A DNA stretch of 64,000 nucleotides from Cristatella mucedo (GCA_009760855.2 WPIO01000001.1:9978001-10042000), one strand, 5' to 3'. Positions 23,495 through 35,022 are shown, counted from the first letter of the stretch. Numbers and translations are program-made. The notes: a model not told the origin generated them from the sequence alone.

Positions 23495-23736
23495 CTGCAA
23501 CAGATGGACAACACGGCTGCAGTCGAGGCACCCAGCCTGCCAACTCGTGCATGGACACCTAACAAAGAGACCAAGCAACTGGGCATGCTGTGACGGAGAG
23601 AGCACCACCTCGCCAGCCAGGGCAGCCAGCTTGTGCCGTGCCGGCCGTGGCTCACGTGCGGATGACACGTGCACAATATACCGACAGAGAAAGGTGCAAG
23701 CAGCCGTCTGACGGCTAAAGCGTTCAAAGGTTTTAC

Positions 23737-23838
23737 CTGTTTGACATCGTGCTGAAACAAGCGAAGGCCCAGCTTTTGGTGCAGCTCTGCTTTCTTTGTG
23801 GTCCACATTTCTTCGAGCTGTCTATGCTGGTCCAGTAC
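23737..23838 (-). CDS. Trio: Trio-like exon 10: spectrin repeat 3 to 4 junction, helix C-A
   Basis: 102 nt, 34 codons, phase 0. VLDQHRQLEEMWTTKKAELH, then QKLGLRLFQHDVKQ, aligns gaplessly to Trio VLHHQRQLENIWQHRKVRLH and QRLQLCVFQQDVQQ. Acceptor GTCCCAG, donor CAG|GTAAAA. It is the first of four GC-rich exons that lie within 1.3 kb of each other. Confidence 0.95.
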
Positions 23839-24795
23839 CTGGGACGAGCAGTAGCGCCCGCAGTGCAGGCAGCCCGTGAGCAGCTAAAGTGCCAAGCGCT
23901 CTTGCGGGGTCACAGAAGTGGGTAGCCACTTGAACAAAAGTACGGACAGACAGACCCACGAGGTGACCATTCAAGCATGGTGTCAACTAGGGCATCAAGG
24001 TCGGCTTGCGGTACACTGCGAGGTTAAGAAATCCCGTAGCATCCGCCAATCCTTCCCTTGATCCCTTGATCGCAGTCATACAAAGACAGTCCCCAGCAGA
24101 TTTCGACAGTTCGGCCTGTTGGGCAAGAGGCACTGATCTTGCATGTACAATAAAAGGGAAGCAGGTATAGTCCAGTGCACACAGCTCCCGTGGATGAAAA
24201 CCAGTAAAAAGTAAGAAAAAGCAGAATCCAACTATTAGTCTAGTAATTCGATCCTAGCTCAATTTTGTCGGTTCCGGGTGGCAATCCTAGTTTTACAACA
24301 CCAACAGCCTCACACAAGTGCTCGAGAATCGTAAGCTAGGCACTTTGCCGTGCTGCCAGAGCACATTAATTCGTAACGAATGTCTATGCCTTGCCTACAT
24401 AGCCTGTCGTCAGATGCTCCAATATTCTGGCAAGCATAGTATAAATTCTCATTTGAGGGCAACCTCAGAGCAGGTACCCTAACAAATTTCATTTGGCAGA
24501 TACTGTCATACCCAGTAAAAATAGTACAGCAGGATATTTTTCTAGGGGAGCTGCTGTTTATGCAACCCCTAATAAGTAAGCCAGCCCCACACGATGAAGT
24601 TTATTGTACTGTGGAAGAAGCAAGGAGAAAGGATGCAAGTACTGGCAGGTAGCAGACCGGTGAGTGAATTGCTGCAGGGTGCCGTTACAGGGGATCTATC
24701 AGGATCGTTACTCCAGGCTGATAATGATGGAACACGAGGGCGATGGTCAACCTGGCTAATTGGCATCAGTATAGATACGGTTACATTGAATTTAT

Positions 24796-25021
24796 CTGAT
24801 AGTGCGTTGTCTTAGATGCACAGACTGGCATGACCCGGCAGTAGAATAAATAAATACAAGTACTTACATAGTGTTAGGAAGCCAGCGGCCAACATCGAAA
24901 TATAAATGTTCACATCTACTTCACAGAATGCCAAGCACACAGCCGTGCCCAGACCTAAATCAACTGTACACTTCACCAGCACCACTTCTCCAAGAATAGC
25001 AGAAAATTCTTCATTTTCCAT
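24796..25021 (-). other. Possible exon-intron pair of a nested gene (unidentified)
   Basis: A minus open frame starting ENEEFSAILGEVVLVKC contains a hydrophobic stretch (NIYISMLAAGFLTL) and reaches a perfect donor CTAT|GTAAGT at 24867. A 72-bp candidate intron ends in ACTATCAG, and the frame continues (FNVTVSILMPISQVDH) with matching phase. No family recognised. Adjacent minus frames at 25071-25560 and 24310-24570 may belong to it. It may equally be chance. Confidence 0.25.
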
Positions 25022-25612
25022 AAGCAGCTACCTTATTTGTACTTATATCTGAGTAACACCGTCTGACTTCTCACTTTGGTATTGCTCGGTCACTATCACG
25101 AATAGCCCTAAGTACCAACTTACTCTCATCTGATAAATTACCTTGTGTGATAATACGCACCAATTCTGTATGGTGTACGGTCACATATAGATTGTGATTG
25201 CATAACATCATCGAATGATACAAAGAGGTCAAAATTGCTCTTGGAGCACCAAAACCTACCAGACACACCTAGGCTTTCCGCTGAGGTTGTCCACTGACAA
25301 AAACTGCTGCTGCAAATGGCAATACAGTAAGACAGCAAGACGGTGCTCTAAGGCTAAGCGTTTCTCTTTGGACAAGTGTGCTTGAAATGAACAGCACGCT
25401 GCAGTCTGAAATCTGCCCTAGGCAATGTAAGCATCGAACACTCAACAGCCTTTTCGGCCCTGAAGTAGTGTGGCAAATAGCACCAGGAGTCTTCTGTTAC
25501 CAGATCGGTGATGCCCTCAGCAAGTCGTGTGGACAGAGTGTAAGAAATAAATTGAGACATTTAGCAAATGGTCCTTTTACACGTTGCTATTGACCGATAC
25601 CAATGCTTACTA

Positions 25613-25802
25613 GTGAACCGTGATGGCACACTAGGTAAGGCAGTTGCTTTCACGACCTCGGTCCGGAGGTCGTGGGTTTGATCCTGAGGTGGGCGATCCT
25701 TTATCGCCACTGTAAGCGTTGGTGATAGCCGTAAAGGCTCTTCTGCCGCTATATAAAAGGAGGCTGTTTAATCAGCTAGGATTTATTATTTATTTATTTT
25801 AA
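25613..25802 (+). mobile_element. SINE-A copy, full length with tail
   Basis: The clearest copy. It reads GAACCGTGATGGCACACTAG, GTAAGGCAGTTGCTTTCACG, GGTCGTGGGTTTGATCCTGA (B box), GTGGGCGATCCTTTATCGCC and AAAAGGAGGCTGTTTAATCA, then a (TTTA)n-type tail. A tRNA head with internal pol III boxes marks it as a SINE. Confidence 0.9.
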
Positions 25803-26337
25803 CCAGCACAAGTACGTTTGAGCTTCAGGGTACTAGAAGAAAACAATGCCATTCTAGTTCATATTAAACCTAAAGCACCATAGGAGGAACCAAACTCTTA
25901 TTCTACAGACGCTAAAAGTGGCTACGCTTCGGGTGCTTAGAAACAGAAATGTGGGACCTGAATTTACACCTGGAGTCATGCTCCCAACGAAGTAAACACA
26001 TAGAAATGTACACAATCGACCAATGTCAAGCTGGGCTCTTCCATTTAAAAAATCCTAGATGGCTTTGAGGATACGGCCTATAAGAAGCTGAACAAGTAAC
26101 TCTTTTCTGAACATGAGAGTGAATGTGATACCAAACTTTCTAGCATTGTCTGATTTCCTTTTCTCGGCAATACACTCTTGACTCTGTAGCATGCCTTAGG
26201 TAGTTGTTCGACTATAGTACAATGGTGTCCATGGACTAGCATGGTCTGTCTTAAAGTGGCTAAAGGCAACAGTAAGACGACATAGACTAGTGATTGGAAG
26301 AGAATCAGTCCCGATCCAGCTAGCAATGAATATATCT

Positions 26338-26760
26338 GTTTGAGTTCAAAGTCTTGCCACTGACTTATAGGTCCCTTTATTCTATTGCTCCCGCCTACGA
26401 CCCCAAATTGATACTCAAATAGGCTAGACATGGCACCACTGCTTTTCTGACTCAAGTCAACCAACCTCACTATCTGTGATGCCCGTGCCTTTAGTTCGTA
26501 TCCTCCCAAAGTGTGGAACCGACTCCCGACTGACGTCACACCCCCTGATATGACAGCGTTTAAAAAGAAGCTAAAACTAAACCGGCTCCTCATAGTATTT
26601 GCTGGCTCCGTGTGAATAATCCTTTTGGCACTTATGCAAGCATACACTATGCCTGTTATCACGAACCAATTGACATGCTTTAATTACAGCCTATGTAAAG
26701 TGCCTAGAGCGATTTAGTTATCTTAAAGTGCTATAAAAGCATCATATTGTTATTTTTTGA
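26338..26760 (+). mobile_element. Family A-like LINE 3' fragment
   Basis: GTTCAAAGTCTTGCCACTGA, TTATAGGTCCCTTTATTCTA, CCAAAGTGTGGAACCGACTC and AGCGTTTAAAAAGAAGCTAA align to the RT C-terminus of family A. The 3' end is GTAAAGTGCCTAGAGCGATT and then CTATAAAAGC. Frame broken. The 194-codon minus frame over 26078-26662 is its antisense shadow. Confidence 0.78.
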
Positions 26761-28814
26761 ATGCCTTAAAATGCTATGGGTGACTATGCATCAGCAGACC
26801 ACTCATCAGCTGGTTTCATCGATGGCAAGCCAAGAGTTAACGTCCCCAAAATCTACAAATGGATTAAACTGTTTTTATCTATTCAGCTCTTTCTAGACAA
26901 CACAGCTAAAGTGAGCCCTGATTACAGGTGCGGCTTGACACGCTGAGCCGGTGTGTAGCAGCCACGCTTCGGGTATAATCAGAAGTGCATGCCTAAAAGG
27001 GACAAGCAAGGTGTGAGGTAGATAGAGCTCTGGACCGTGACATTCTGCTGCAACAAGCCGAATGAGAAGAGTTTACAGCTTGAATAGCAGGCAAAATTTC
27101 AGACATGCTTGTAACAAAAGCAGTAAACCATCGTGCTGGGATATTAATGCCTCGTCGAGGACATTGGTGACGTCCTCGACGAGGTCCATTGGTGACATGT
27201 CCTCGACGTCCATTTCCAATTATGCAAACCCTAAAGAAAGGGTACACCTGGCCTCCATGTCACAAAGTCTGGTCTCACATGTGACATACTGTCTACACTA
27301 GCAGAGAATGATCTGCCTTGGACTATATTTCCAAATGAGTGGGCCACTGAAACCGCTGACTGGCTACGCTCCTACTGGACGTCTTACCAGTGAACGAGAT
27401 GAACTGAACTGAACCCTTATTTCGGCACCAGGATCTTGCTGAAGGCTTAATCCCTAGTTCGACCACTCGACCGGCAATATTAGCAGCAGCAACGTGCAAG
27501 GCATAGAGCCGAAAAAACGTTGGAGGCATTCCACTGGACCGACACAGTGCTCGAGGCAGTCACGCCGATAAAGCAGCACTGCAGGCTTACATGGCTTACT
27601 AGCCGGCCTTATAAAAACATGGGGCAGGCTGGGAGCTCAAATGAGCATTAAATTGGAGCTTCACAATTGCCAACAGATTAAGTGATATAGAAAATGCACT
27701 ACAAGACATTGTCCAGACAAAGCTGGCCATACACCTCCCTCCAGCTTGCTGGCTCGGTTGCTTGTCGAGATAAGGCTCGAGAGGCAATCTTTGACTGACT
27801 ACTTTAGGCAAACGAAATTAGGCAGGCATGCGGTTTCTGTAATTGAAAGCACAGCCTTGCGGCAAAGCCGAGGGCCTGACAGCCGGCTGGGCAAGTTGGC
27901 ATTTAAAGCAGCCCAAAAAGGGCAGCCTCTTTCAGAAACCAAGCTCCAATTAACAGCTGCCTGCAGGCAGCCGGGCGACTTCCGGAGGCTTTCCTGGGCT
28001 AGTGAGCTCTCACAGCAGGCTAGGCAAAGCTGGCTTTAAAGTCAAATCTATTGTCTCAGGGGAAGTAGGGAAGAGGTGAAGTGCGGCCAGGTAACCGGTA
28101 ATGGCAAGGAAACTGCTCAAAAAGCAAGGCAGCTAAGGCAAGCTGACAGACTAAGGATGGCATACCCAGGGATCTGCACAGCAGGCACATGCAGCAGCAT
28201 ATCGACACTCAAGCCGAGCTGATGCCGAATGTAGGTAGTGCACCCAACTCTCCCGTATACCAACCCCTCAGGGGGATTGAGAAGCATGGACGAAGAAAAT
28301 ATTCTTGCATGGACAGCATAAATGTCAAGGGTCTTGAGGCTTCGTGATTCATAGATAACTTTGGATGCATAGGAGGGCACAGGCTGTAGACTGAATGAGA
28401 TCCTCGTATGGCCAGATGAGCCAAATTGGGTAATAATATGGGATGATAGCATACACTTGTAGGAAAATATTTGATCGAGTGTGACCCTTGTGTGAGTAGG
28501 GTCATGCAAATGAGCCACAAGTAGTGAACGGTTCGTTTGAAACCTGTGGGTTTAAACCAACCGAAAAATCAGCCTCGGTTTTATTTGTTTTAAATATCCT
28601 GTCACAGTGAGGTGTTGCACACTAGACGTCCCTATTATTCATTCTCCATGGCACAACAAGACAAGAACAAAGGTGGGGGCCCTGCCAGCGATGTATCTGT
28701 CCATTTTTTCCGAGAAGTTTGAGTCGGAAGGATTGAAGCTGTCTCGGCATCGATACCTATATTGTTCGTCCACTTGTGCAGATAGATTCATGTCAAAGAT
28801 GGAGTACCATCTAT
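26761..28814. other. Intronic sequence with no assigned gene
   Basis: Holds the inverted repeat at 27150. Open frames of 97-133 codons occur (27746-28039 plus, 28117-28518 minus) without recognisable motifs. Confidence 0.4.
27150..27184. repeat. Perfect 13-bp inverted repeat, 9-base loop
   Basis: Arms CCTCGTCGAGGAC and GTCCTCGACGAGG flank ATTGGTGAC. Part of the right arm and loop is repeated again immediately downstream (CATTGGTGACATGTCCTCGA). Confidence 0.9.
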
Positions 28815-29050
28815 TCAGTTGTAAAAAGAAGCCTGCAGGGATCGGAGGAATGCCGCAAGGACAATGCAAGCCACCCCAAACACCATCGATATGATCAAAC
28901 TTGACGGTTTGTCGCCGAAACGTTCGCAGATGAATTTGCACATGTGAATATCGGCGATGGACCAGAAAATGTTCTCATCGTGGAACTTGATGAATAACTC
29001 TTGCTTGAAGAGGGCCCAGTGGCTTTCGAGTAAGAACTCAACTAAACGAG
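28815..29050 (-). CDS. Candidate terminal exon of an unidentified membrane protein
   Basis: After a strong acceptor (ten T, then TCTGGCTCTTAC...GGCAG) the minus strand stays open for 77 codons to a TGA. It reads RLVEFLLESHWALFKQELFI, KFHDENIFWSIADIHMCKFI, CERFGDKPSS, then a likely transmembrane helix LIISMVFGVACIVLAAFLRS and a short tail. Charged and aromatic residues alternate as in real protein, and codon use is not AT-skewed. There is no match to Trio, LINE or any family I know. It could be a gene nested in the Trio intron, a processed pseudogene piece, or chance. Upstream exons were not located. Confidence 0.35.
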
Positions 29051-29246
29051 CTGCCGGCCAGAAGTAAGAGCCAGAAAAAAAAAAGAACTGAATAGTGTCT
29101 TCGAAAACAAGTAAAACACAAATAAAAAGGCAAAAAAGAATGATTTAAAACTGCTTGCCAAAATCAATTTGGTTTTAAACCAAACACTAGCCACAAGAAA
29201 AAATGAGTCAGTCAGTGCACGAAATTCGGCACTTTAAGGCATCACA

Positions 29247-29663
29247 TTAGCTAGTTGTCAAAATGAATTTTAAAACCACCCATAATGAGTGGTCGATGTC
29301 TTGCACACAGAATTGAAATGAGATCAGAGAAATGTGAGATAAAGGAGGACACGGTACTTTGGGGAGGGGCGAAAGATTACTGCTACCATTGGCAGCTTGT
29401 TGTCGGAGGGACTCTAAACAAGACACCCGAAAGACTGCTTCGAGGGGACTGCAAACGAGTTTAAATTGTGGGAGGAATGTGTGACAATGACGAATCCTCC
29501 ACCAGTTTTGATTGATCTGGCGATATAAACAAAGGTGAAGCCTGTCGGAGTAGTCGGTTACGGTCGAGCGGTTGGTCAATTTCAGCCAGGTCTCGGCCAA
29601 AGCAGACAAGTCGAGATTTTTGTCAATAATCATGTCATGTATAGTTAAGGGTTTAATGCACAT
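29247..29663 (-). mobile_element. LINE fragment: AP-endonuclease domain, frameshifted
   Basis: Minus strand reads DKNLDLSALAETWLKL, the conserved N-terminal endonuclease motif of CR1/L2-like ORF2. After a one-base shift it reads PTGFTFVYIARSIKTGGGFV and later LPMVAVIFRPSPKYR (the usual VVYRPP motif). It also has an in-frame TAG. This is the only endonuclease piece seen in the window; the LINE copies elsewhere are all 5'-truncated within RT. Confidence 0.8.
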
Positions 29664-32029
29664 TGAGCTAGAATTCCAAAGACAAGTTTTAGAAATGGGC
29701 GGCCAGGGTCATAGCAGGCCTGATGACCACTAACTATGAGAATGGGCGAACAAACGAGTGCATTGTGTTGCTGCTCTCTTGGCTACATCGTAAAGTGCAT
29801 ACCCATTCGATCAACTGAAAGACTAGGAGAAGCTAGTACAGCAGTCACAAATCCGTGTTCAGGTGAGCAATGGGACCGAAACCTGCTTTTCAGGGACTGG
29901 CTGCAGCAACCGATTTGGAGCTGGTAATGGGTACACGTATGGCAGAGTACATGTATGGGTGGGTACATATGGAATGGCCGATAGTTCCTCCGATGACGGG
30001 ATCCAAGGTTCAGGCTAGGCCCTAAGCAACCCACAGTATTCAGCTGTCAAATAGTAAACTGTCCTTCAATGTACGAGTTTAAGGTAGTAGTAAAGACAAA
30101 GCAGGTGATATGACCTGGTAGTGCTCAGCTGTTCTCACACAGAAAGCTCGACGAACGAATAGGCAGTTGACAGACATTAGCAGACCGTGTGCTGAGCATG
30201 AAAAACTACAGCTCAAACCATGAACTAGATCCTAAGGAGTGGTTCTGAAAATATGGGACATATGCATGCTTTGGAAAACACTGTATGTTGCTTAAGCATC
30301 ACTTGACGAGTAACACTGTTGGCTTTCTAGACTCGATTTTACTTTACTGGTTAACTAGAGACACAGCACCCGAGAAAAGCTTACTAAATTATGAAACCAT
30401 AATTTTTTTTATCAAGATACTCAACTCCATTTTTTGAAAATCCAAGAACTGGTAGGGTAGTCAAACAGTGCTCACTAGTTCGTTCAAAGATCAGTGATCG
30501 CGACCAAATGGTTAGTTAGGCATGTTTCCCGACCAAGATTGCCAAGATTTTCTGGTATGCAAGCATAGGGATAGAGCACTAGGATCAATATAATTGTTCT
30601 ACCAGCAGCCACGAAATCATCACCCAGCAGGCAGGGTCAACATATTCAAAGCCAACTTAAAGGGGCCGTATAGAAATATGAACCAGTCACTGCATGGGGA
30701 AAATAGTATGACTGTTGGAACTCATTAGCACCATCTACTAGTAGCTGTAAAACAACATGCAAATATACTTTATATTAGCACACATGGCCGATAATGCGAT
30801 TTTCCCTCTGACAATAAAGCATTCCATCAAAATGACTTATATGGTAAAAGACATATACTAAGCCAGTGCAGCTAGAGGAACTGTGCTGCAATACTAGCAT
30901 AGACTGCCACGAATACCTAAAATTGTTTAAACACACGAATGCTAAAAGCACCCAAAAATTCTGTCAACTTCAAAACAGACGGTGAGGTATTGTTTTTCGA
31001 GTATACTGTGCAGCCAAGAATTGGATCGCTAGCTTCATGAAGTGCACTGGTCGAGTTTTGCGGTCTGCCAGAGTTGCACTACGGCAGGTCGACTGAACTG
31101 AAAAGTGTGCACCTCTAGGGTGCTGCTGTATTTTCGGCAGGACACAAGCTTTACTACAGATCAGCATGTGCATTTTCATCTGATATATTATGGCCAGAAG
31201 AAGCACGAGGCCGAAAGCAAAAACTCCACAGCAAGCAGCAAGTGGTGTCACCATGGGTGCTAGGTGGCACTCAGCTGCCAGCCTCTGGATTAGGTTTAGG
31301 GGCCTATATGATTGGATCTCAGCTTGACTCATAAAACGAAGACCCGCTAGTGCATGCCTCAGCTACCGAGGCTGGTACTGGATACATAAAAACGTGGTCA
31401 AACAAGCATGACGAGTTTCAGGCTGATATCGGGCAGGCACACCCACGCTGGGCTACGGATCACGGCAGAACACCTGCTCGGTGAAGCTCATGGGTTGGTA
31501 ATTTAGACATGCTGTCTTGAGAAGGTCAGTCGAAGTCTCGAGTGTCACAGTGGGTAGAAAAAATGCAGAGCCAAAAGATAAAGAACAGCACGCCATAACA
31601 CCACAATGGCTATGCAATGGCTATAGCACGATCCCCACGAGGAGCTTCTAGCTACACAATCTCTGGGAGAGGGGGAACCGCAGAGGCCACATCAAGTCTA
31701 GTCACCAACGAGGAACAGGTCAAGGTCGATCTGGGCTCGATCCAGTACAGGCTAGCTGTGCACAAGACTCAGGCTGGCCGATCAAATCAGTAGACTCTTG
31801 TTGAGAGTGCATCTTCAATTAACTCCAACTACTGGTGCAAAGTGGAAGTTGAAGACTCGAGCTAAGCCCTCACTCAACAAACAAATCCGGTCGTACTGAT
31901 TAAGTCGGCCGGTGATGAATTGCAGCAGGAAGTTGGTTCAAAGCTCATCATGCATCACGAGAGAAGTTGGTCTTTCAGGTAGATGAGTAAAACAGAATGC
32001 ATGATCATGAACACTTTACAGGCAACGAT
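29664..32029. other. Intronic sequence, nothing assigned
   Basis: A 120-codon minus frame at 30970-31332 contains one hydrophobic segment (AACCGVFAFGLVLLLAIIYQ). No splice or family support was found, so it is left uncalled. Confidence 0.4.
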
Positions 32030-32081
<52 letters not shown>

Positions 32082-32095
32082 CCTCTCTCTCTCTT
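32030..32095. repeat. (CT)n microsatellite next to exon 9
   Basis: About 32 CT units, with one CCCC interruption near 32080. It starts 47 bp past the exon 9 donor in the direction of transcription, where the transcript would read (GA)n. Confidence 0.98.
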
Positions 32096-32141
32096 CACAC
32101 ATCAAAAGGATCAATGGCTAATTAGCAAAAGTGCAACTCAC

Positions 32142-32270
32142 CCCGTGCACAAGGTTCAGCACATGTTGAGAGGCAACCGTATAGTCTGCCGTTGCCGTTA
32201 TAGAGTTGTTGGCGCTGCTGGCGATCGGCGTCTGAAGGGTATCCAGCAAGTGCTTGCCATCTGTACCAAC
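32142..32270 (-). CDS. Trio: Trio-like exon 9: spectrin repeat 3, helices B-C
   Basis: 129 nt, 43 codons, phase 0. VGTDGKHLLDTLQTPIASSA, then SITATADYTVASQHVLNLVH, matches Trio VSQDGKSLLDKLQRPLTPGS and SLTASANYSKAVHHVLDVIH with no gap. Acceptor GCCGCACAG, donor GGG|GTGAGT. A (CT)n microsatellite starts about 47 bp into the downstream intron, on the genomic left. Confidence 0.93.
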
Positions 32271-32907
32271 CTGTGCGGCAATGGCAAGCTGAAGCACTTG
32301 CGGGTGCACTTGCTATTTCGTGTTCTCGGCAATCGACAGGCTCACTTACGTCAGACTAGACCGCAGCATAGTTTAGGTGTGCAGCACACATTGCAGTTAT
32401 TCTCAGTCAGTCGAAGCACTGCAGCGATCCGGTGCACTACAGTCTGGCAGACAGCAGCCAGTGCTGCCTGCCATGGCAGCTATGGAGGCAATTATTTTGA
32501 CATTCGGCCGAGCACTTCCCATCAACACGACCAACCAGCAGACCAAGCTTTTGACAATGGTCTCAGGTAATGAGTCAAAGATCACCTCCCTCCTTGCACA
32601 TGGGAGGCTAATGGCCGGGTCACAGCTGCCGACGTAGCTCGGCCCAGAACCTGGGTGAAGCTAAGAGCAAACGATAGCCCTCGTCAGCCATTTGTCAAGT
32701 CAAAGCCATTTGAAGCAGAGTTTCCATCTCTGCAGCAGGACACTTGAGACAAAAATTTGTAAATACACCACTGTTCCGAAAATACTTAGGTCCTTATCAC
32801 CTCGGACAATCGGTGACCAGGGTCTTAGATGCTTGAACGAAGTGCACCCAAACCAACCAGCCAACCAACCAATGAGCCTGCTTTTATACACTGCTAATGT
32901 ACAGCTG

Positions 32908-33052
32908 GAGCTTTCACGACCGAGGTCATGGGTTCAACTCCTGCGGTGGGCGATCCTTTATCGCCACTGCAAGTGGTGGTGATAGCCGTGAAGGCCCTTC
33001 TGTCGCTATACAAAAAAGAGGCTGTTCAATCAGCTAGGATTGTTTTTTAAAA
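32908..33052 (+). mobile_element. SINE-A copy, 5'-truncated
   Basis: Begins in CTTTCACGACCGAGGTCATG, has GGGTTCAACTCC (B box), TGGGCGATCCTTTATCGCCA and the 3' end AAGAGGCTGTTCAATCAGCT. A T-rich stretch follows. Confidence 0.85.
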
Positions 33053-33935
33053 CTTCAACAACTTGCTAATTGAAGGTCGATGAGAAATTCTTCGGCCATG
33101 CTCGTCAAGGGTGAAGGTATGCAAAACTATTCACAAGAGAGCAGACACACTAAGAAAAGATCACCAGACCATGGCTTAGCGACGATTAATGCATGCGATA
33201 TAAAAAAGAGGACAACTTCCTGTCATGCAACTGCAGGAGAAAATGATCACGTATTTAAACTTTCTAGGAATAGATGAAAATCAGCTGATTAACAACCTAG
33301 GTTTACAGTGGCAGAAGTGCCTTGGTGACTTTCAGTCCAATTACAGTTGGAAATTCTTTATTACCTAAAGCAGCATTCGAGCATACGATATAAATCGTGA
33401 AGAGAGAGGAGTACCTTATTGCTGGGCTGCCACCCACATCTGGCATCCAATAATAACTACCCTTCAATACAAGGCAATGTCATGCAAAAGCCCAATCATA
33501 TCAACATATGAGGTATGTAGTTGGGTGCTTACTCCACACTATGAAGGATTTCTAGTCAACATAACTTTAGACGGCATTAGCTTCGTCAATCGCATTGGTA
33601 AATGATAAAATACTGAACGAAGAGTTCAGGACAAAGGTTCAGACTGCTAAAGCATTTACCATCAGCTATGTCTAGTCAGTCATGTATATTCGAAACAAAG
33701 AGACGAAACCTTTGGGACGACACACGTGCACAGCACTTATGGTTCACGACGATGCTCTCGCTTCGTTAAAATATTTCACGTGTCCACTGCACCGCCGCTA
33801 GTGCACATTGTGGGAGGTTAGCAAAAGTAAGCACTATGACGACTATGCAGTGGTATGATGCCGAACGGTAGAGGCAATCTTTCAATCACGATGGGAATGA
33901 CAATATAACAATAAAACATAAAGCAATACAGTGTC
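33053..33935. other. Intronic sequence, nothing assigned
   Basis: No exon or mobile element was seen between the SINE and the LINE tail. Confidence 0.4.
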
Positions 33936-34012
33936 TTCTACAACACTAATACGTATAGCACCCTCAGAGAGCTCAACCTCTTTCTATGCACTTTGCTTTA
34001 TGTGCCATGGTA
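33936..34012 (-). mobile_element. LINE/SINE-B tail fragment
   Basis: Plus strand shows ACGTATAGCACCCTCAGAGA and GCTCAACCTCTTTCTATGCA, the reverse complement of the family A 3' end. No more of the element is recognisable. Confidence 0.6.
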
Positions 34013-34687
34013 GCAGACCCCATGTAGCCCATGGCCTGGTGCCCTAGCCACAATTAGTGCTTCTCAGGTCGATGGCCCAGGTTCATGGTGCCCTCCAAGG
34101 CAGCCTAGTGCTACTCTCACCAATCAAGTTTGACCGTGGAGCTTTCCCAGCTCACGCTGTGGGCTGGCACCAGGCTGGCAAGACTTGGGCATGCTTGGGC
34201 AGTAATTGCTTGCATCGAGTGTCTTAGCTCAAGACTCCAGTTAGTTCTTAATGCTCATTAACCGAACATTTTTCTAAGTGTTAGCTCTTGGTCGAACTGG
34301 CAACCAGCCTCAATTTCTAGCTCTGGCCTACATTAAGCCAGGCCAAGGCAATTTGGCACCTTGCTGAACAGAGAGCTGGGACGTGCGTCTGCACTGAGAT
34401 CGTGCACTAAGCTCCTAGAGCGATGCATTCCCCTTACTCTCTGATGCCTTTCTTTCTTTTAAACTATGTTGGCGATATATTCTTGTGCTCGGCAGCTTAT
34501 CGTTTCTGCAGAGCTCACGTCCACATATTCCTCCCCCCCTCCCTCCCCCCCCGTTTCACAGTTCAGTTCCAGCCGTCCTTCCGTGCAGCTCCAGCAGTTG
34601 TACGTGCGACCTCAGATGTCCATCGTCGTCGTCCTCCTCGGTTTCGAAGCTGCCATGGTGATTCTCCATATTTCCCTTTGTTGCAAG

Positions 34688-34951
34688 ATTAGGACAGCAT
34701 TTAGTGGGTCCCTGTGATTCGTCATTAATGTGCTTACGCGTGCTGACACTGTGCATGCTGCCACTAACCACATTTGCATGCTGATCCTGTGCATGTAACC
34801 CCTAACCATATTATTCATTTTGTTTGTTTTTCAAGCATGATTTTACTTACTATTCTATTGCATATCACTTTGCAGCAAATGTAAAGCGCCTAGAAAGAGA
34901 TTAAGTTCTCTGAGGGCGCTTTATCAAGTGCAATATTATTATTATTATTAA
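34688..34951 (+). mobile_element. Family A LINE 3' end, strongly 5'-truncated
   Basis: Starts AGGACAGCATTTAGTGGGTC (the last RT codons, RTAFSGSL stop) and holds the complete 3' untranslated end to an (ATT)n tail. It closely matches the copies at 47.6 and 59.2 kb, so it is relatively young. Confidence 0.9.
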
Positions 34952-35022
34952 CACAATCGAATATGATGCTGCTCCTGCATGGCATTACACTAGGCGAATA
35001 TACTAGAGGACCTCGAACTTAC

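Noticed and set aside
26078-26662. 194-codon minus open frame
   Set aside because: It is the antisense of a plus-strand family A LINE fragment at 26338-26760.
28117-28518. 133-codon minus frame
   Set aside because: A second long frame overlaps it, which points to local stop scarcity. No motif recognised.
30970-31332. 120-codon minus frame with a hydrophobic segment
   Set aside because: No splice signals, homology or neighbours support it; within chance expectation for 64 kb.
31983-32570. 195-codon plus frame with a Leu-Ser repeat
   Set aside because: The repeat is the translated (CT)n microsatellite and the rest is antisense to exon 9.
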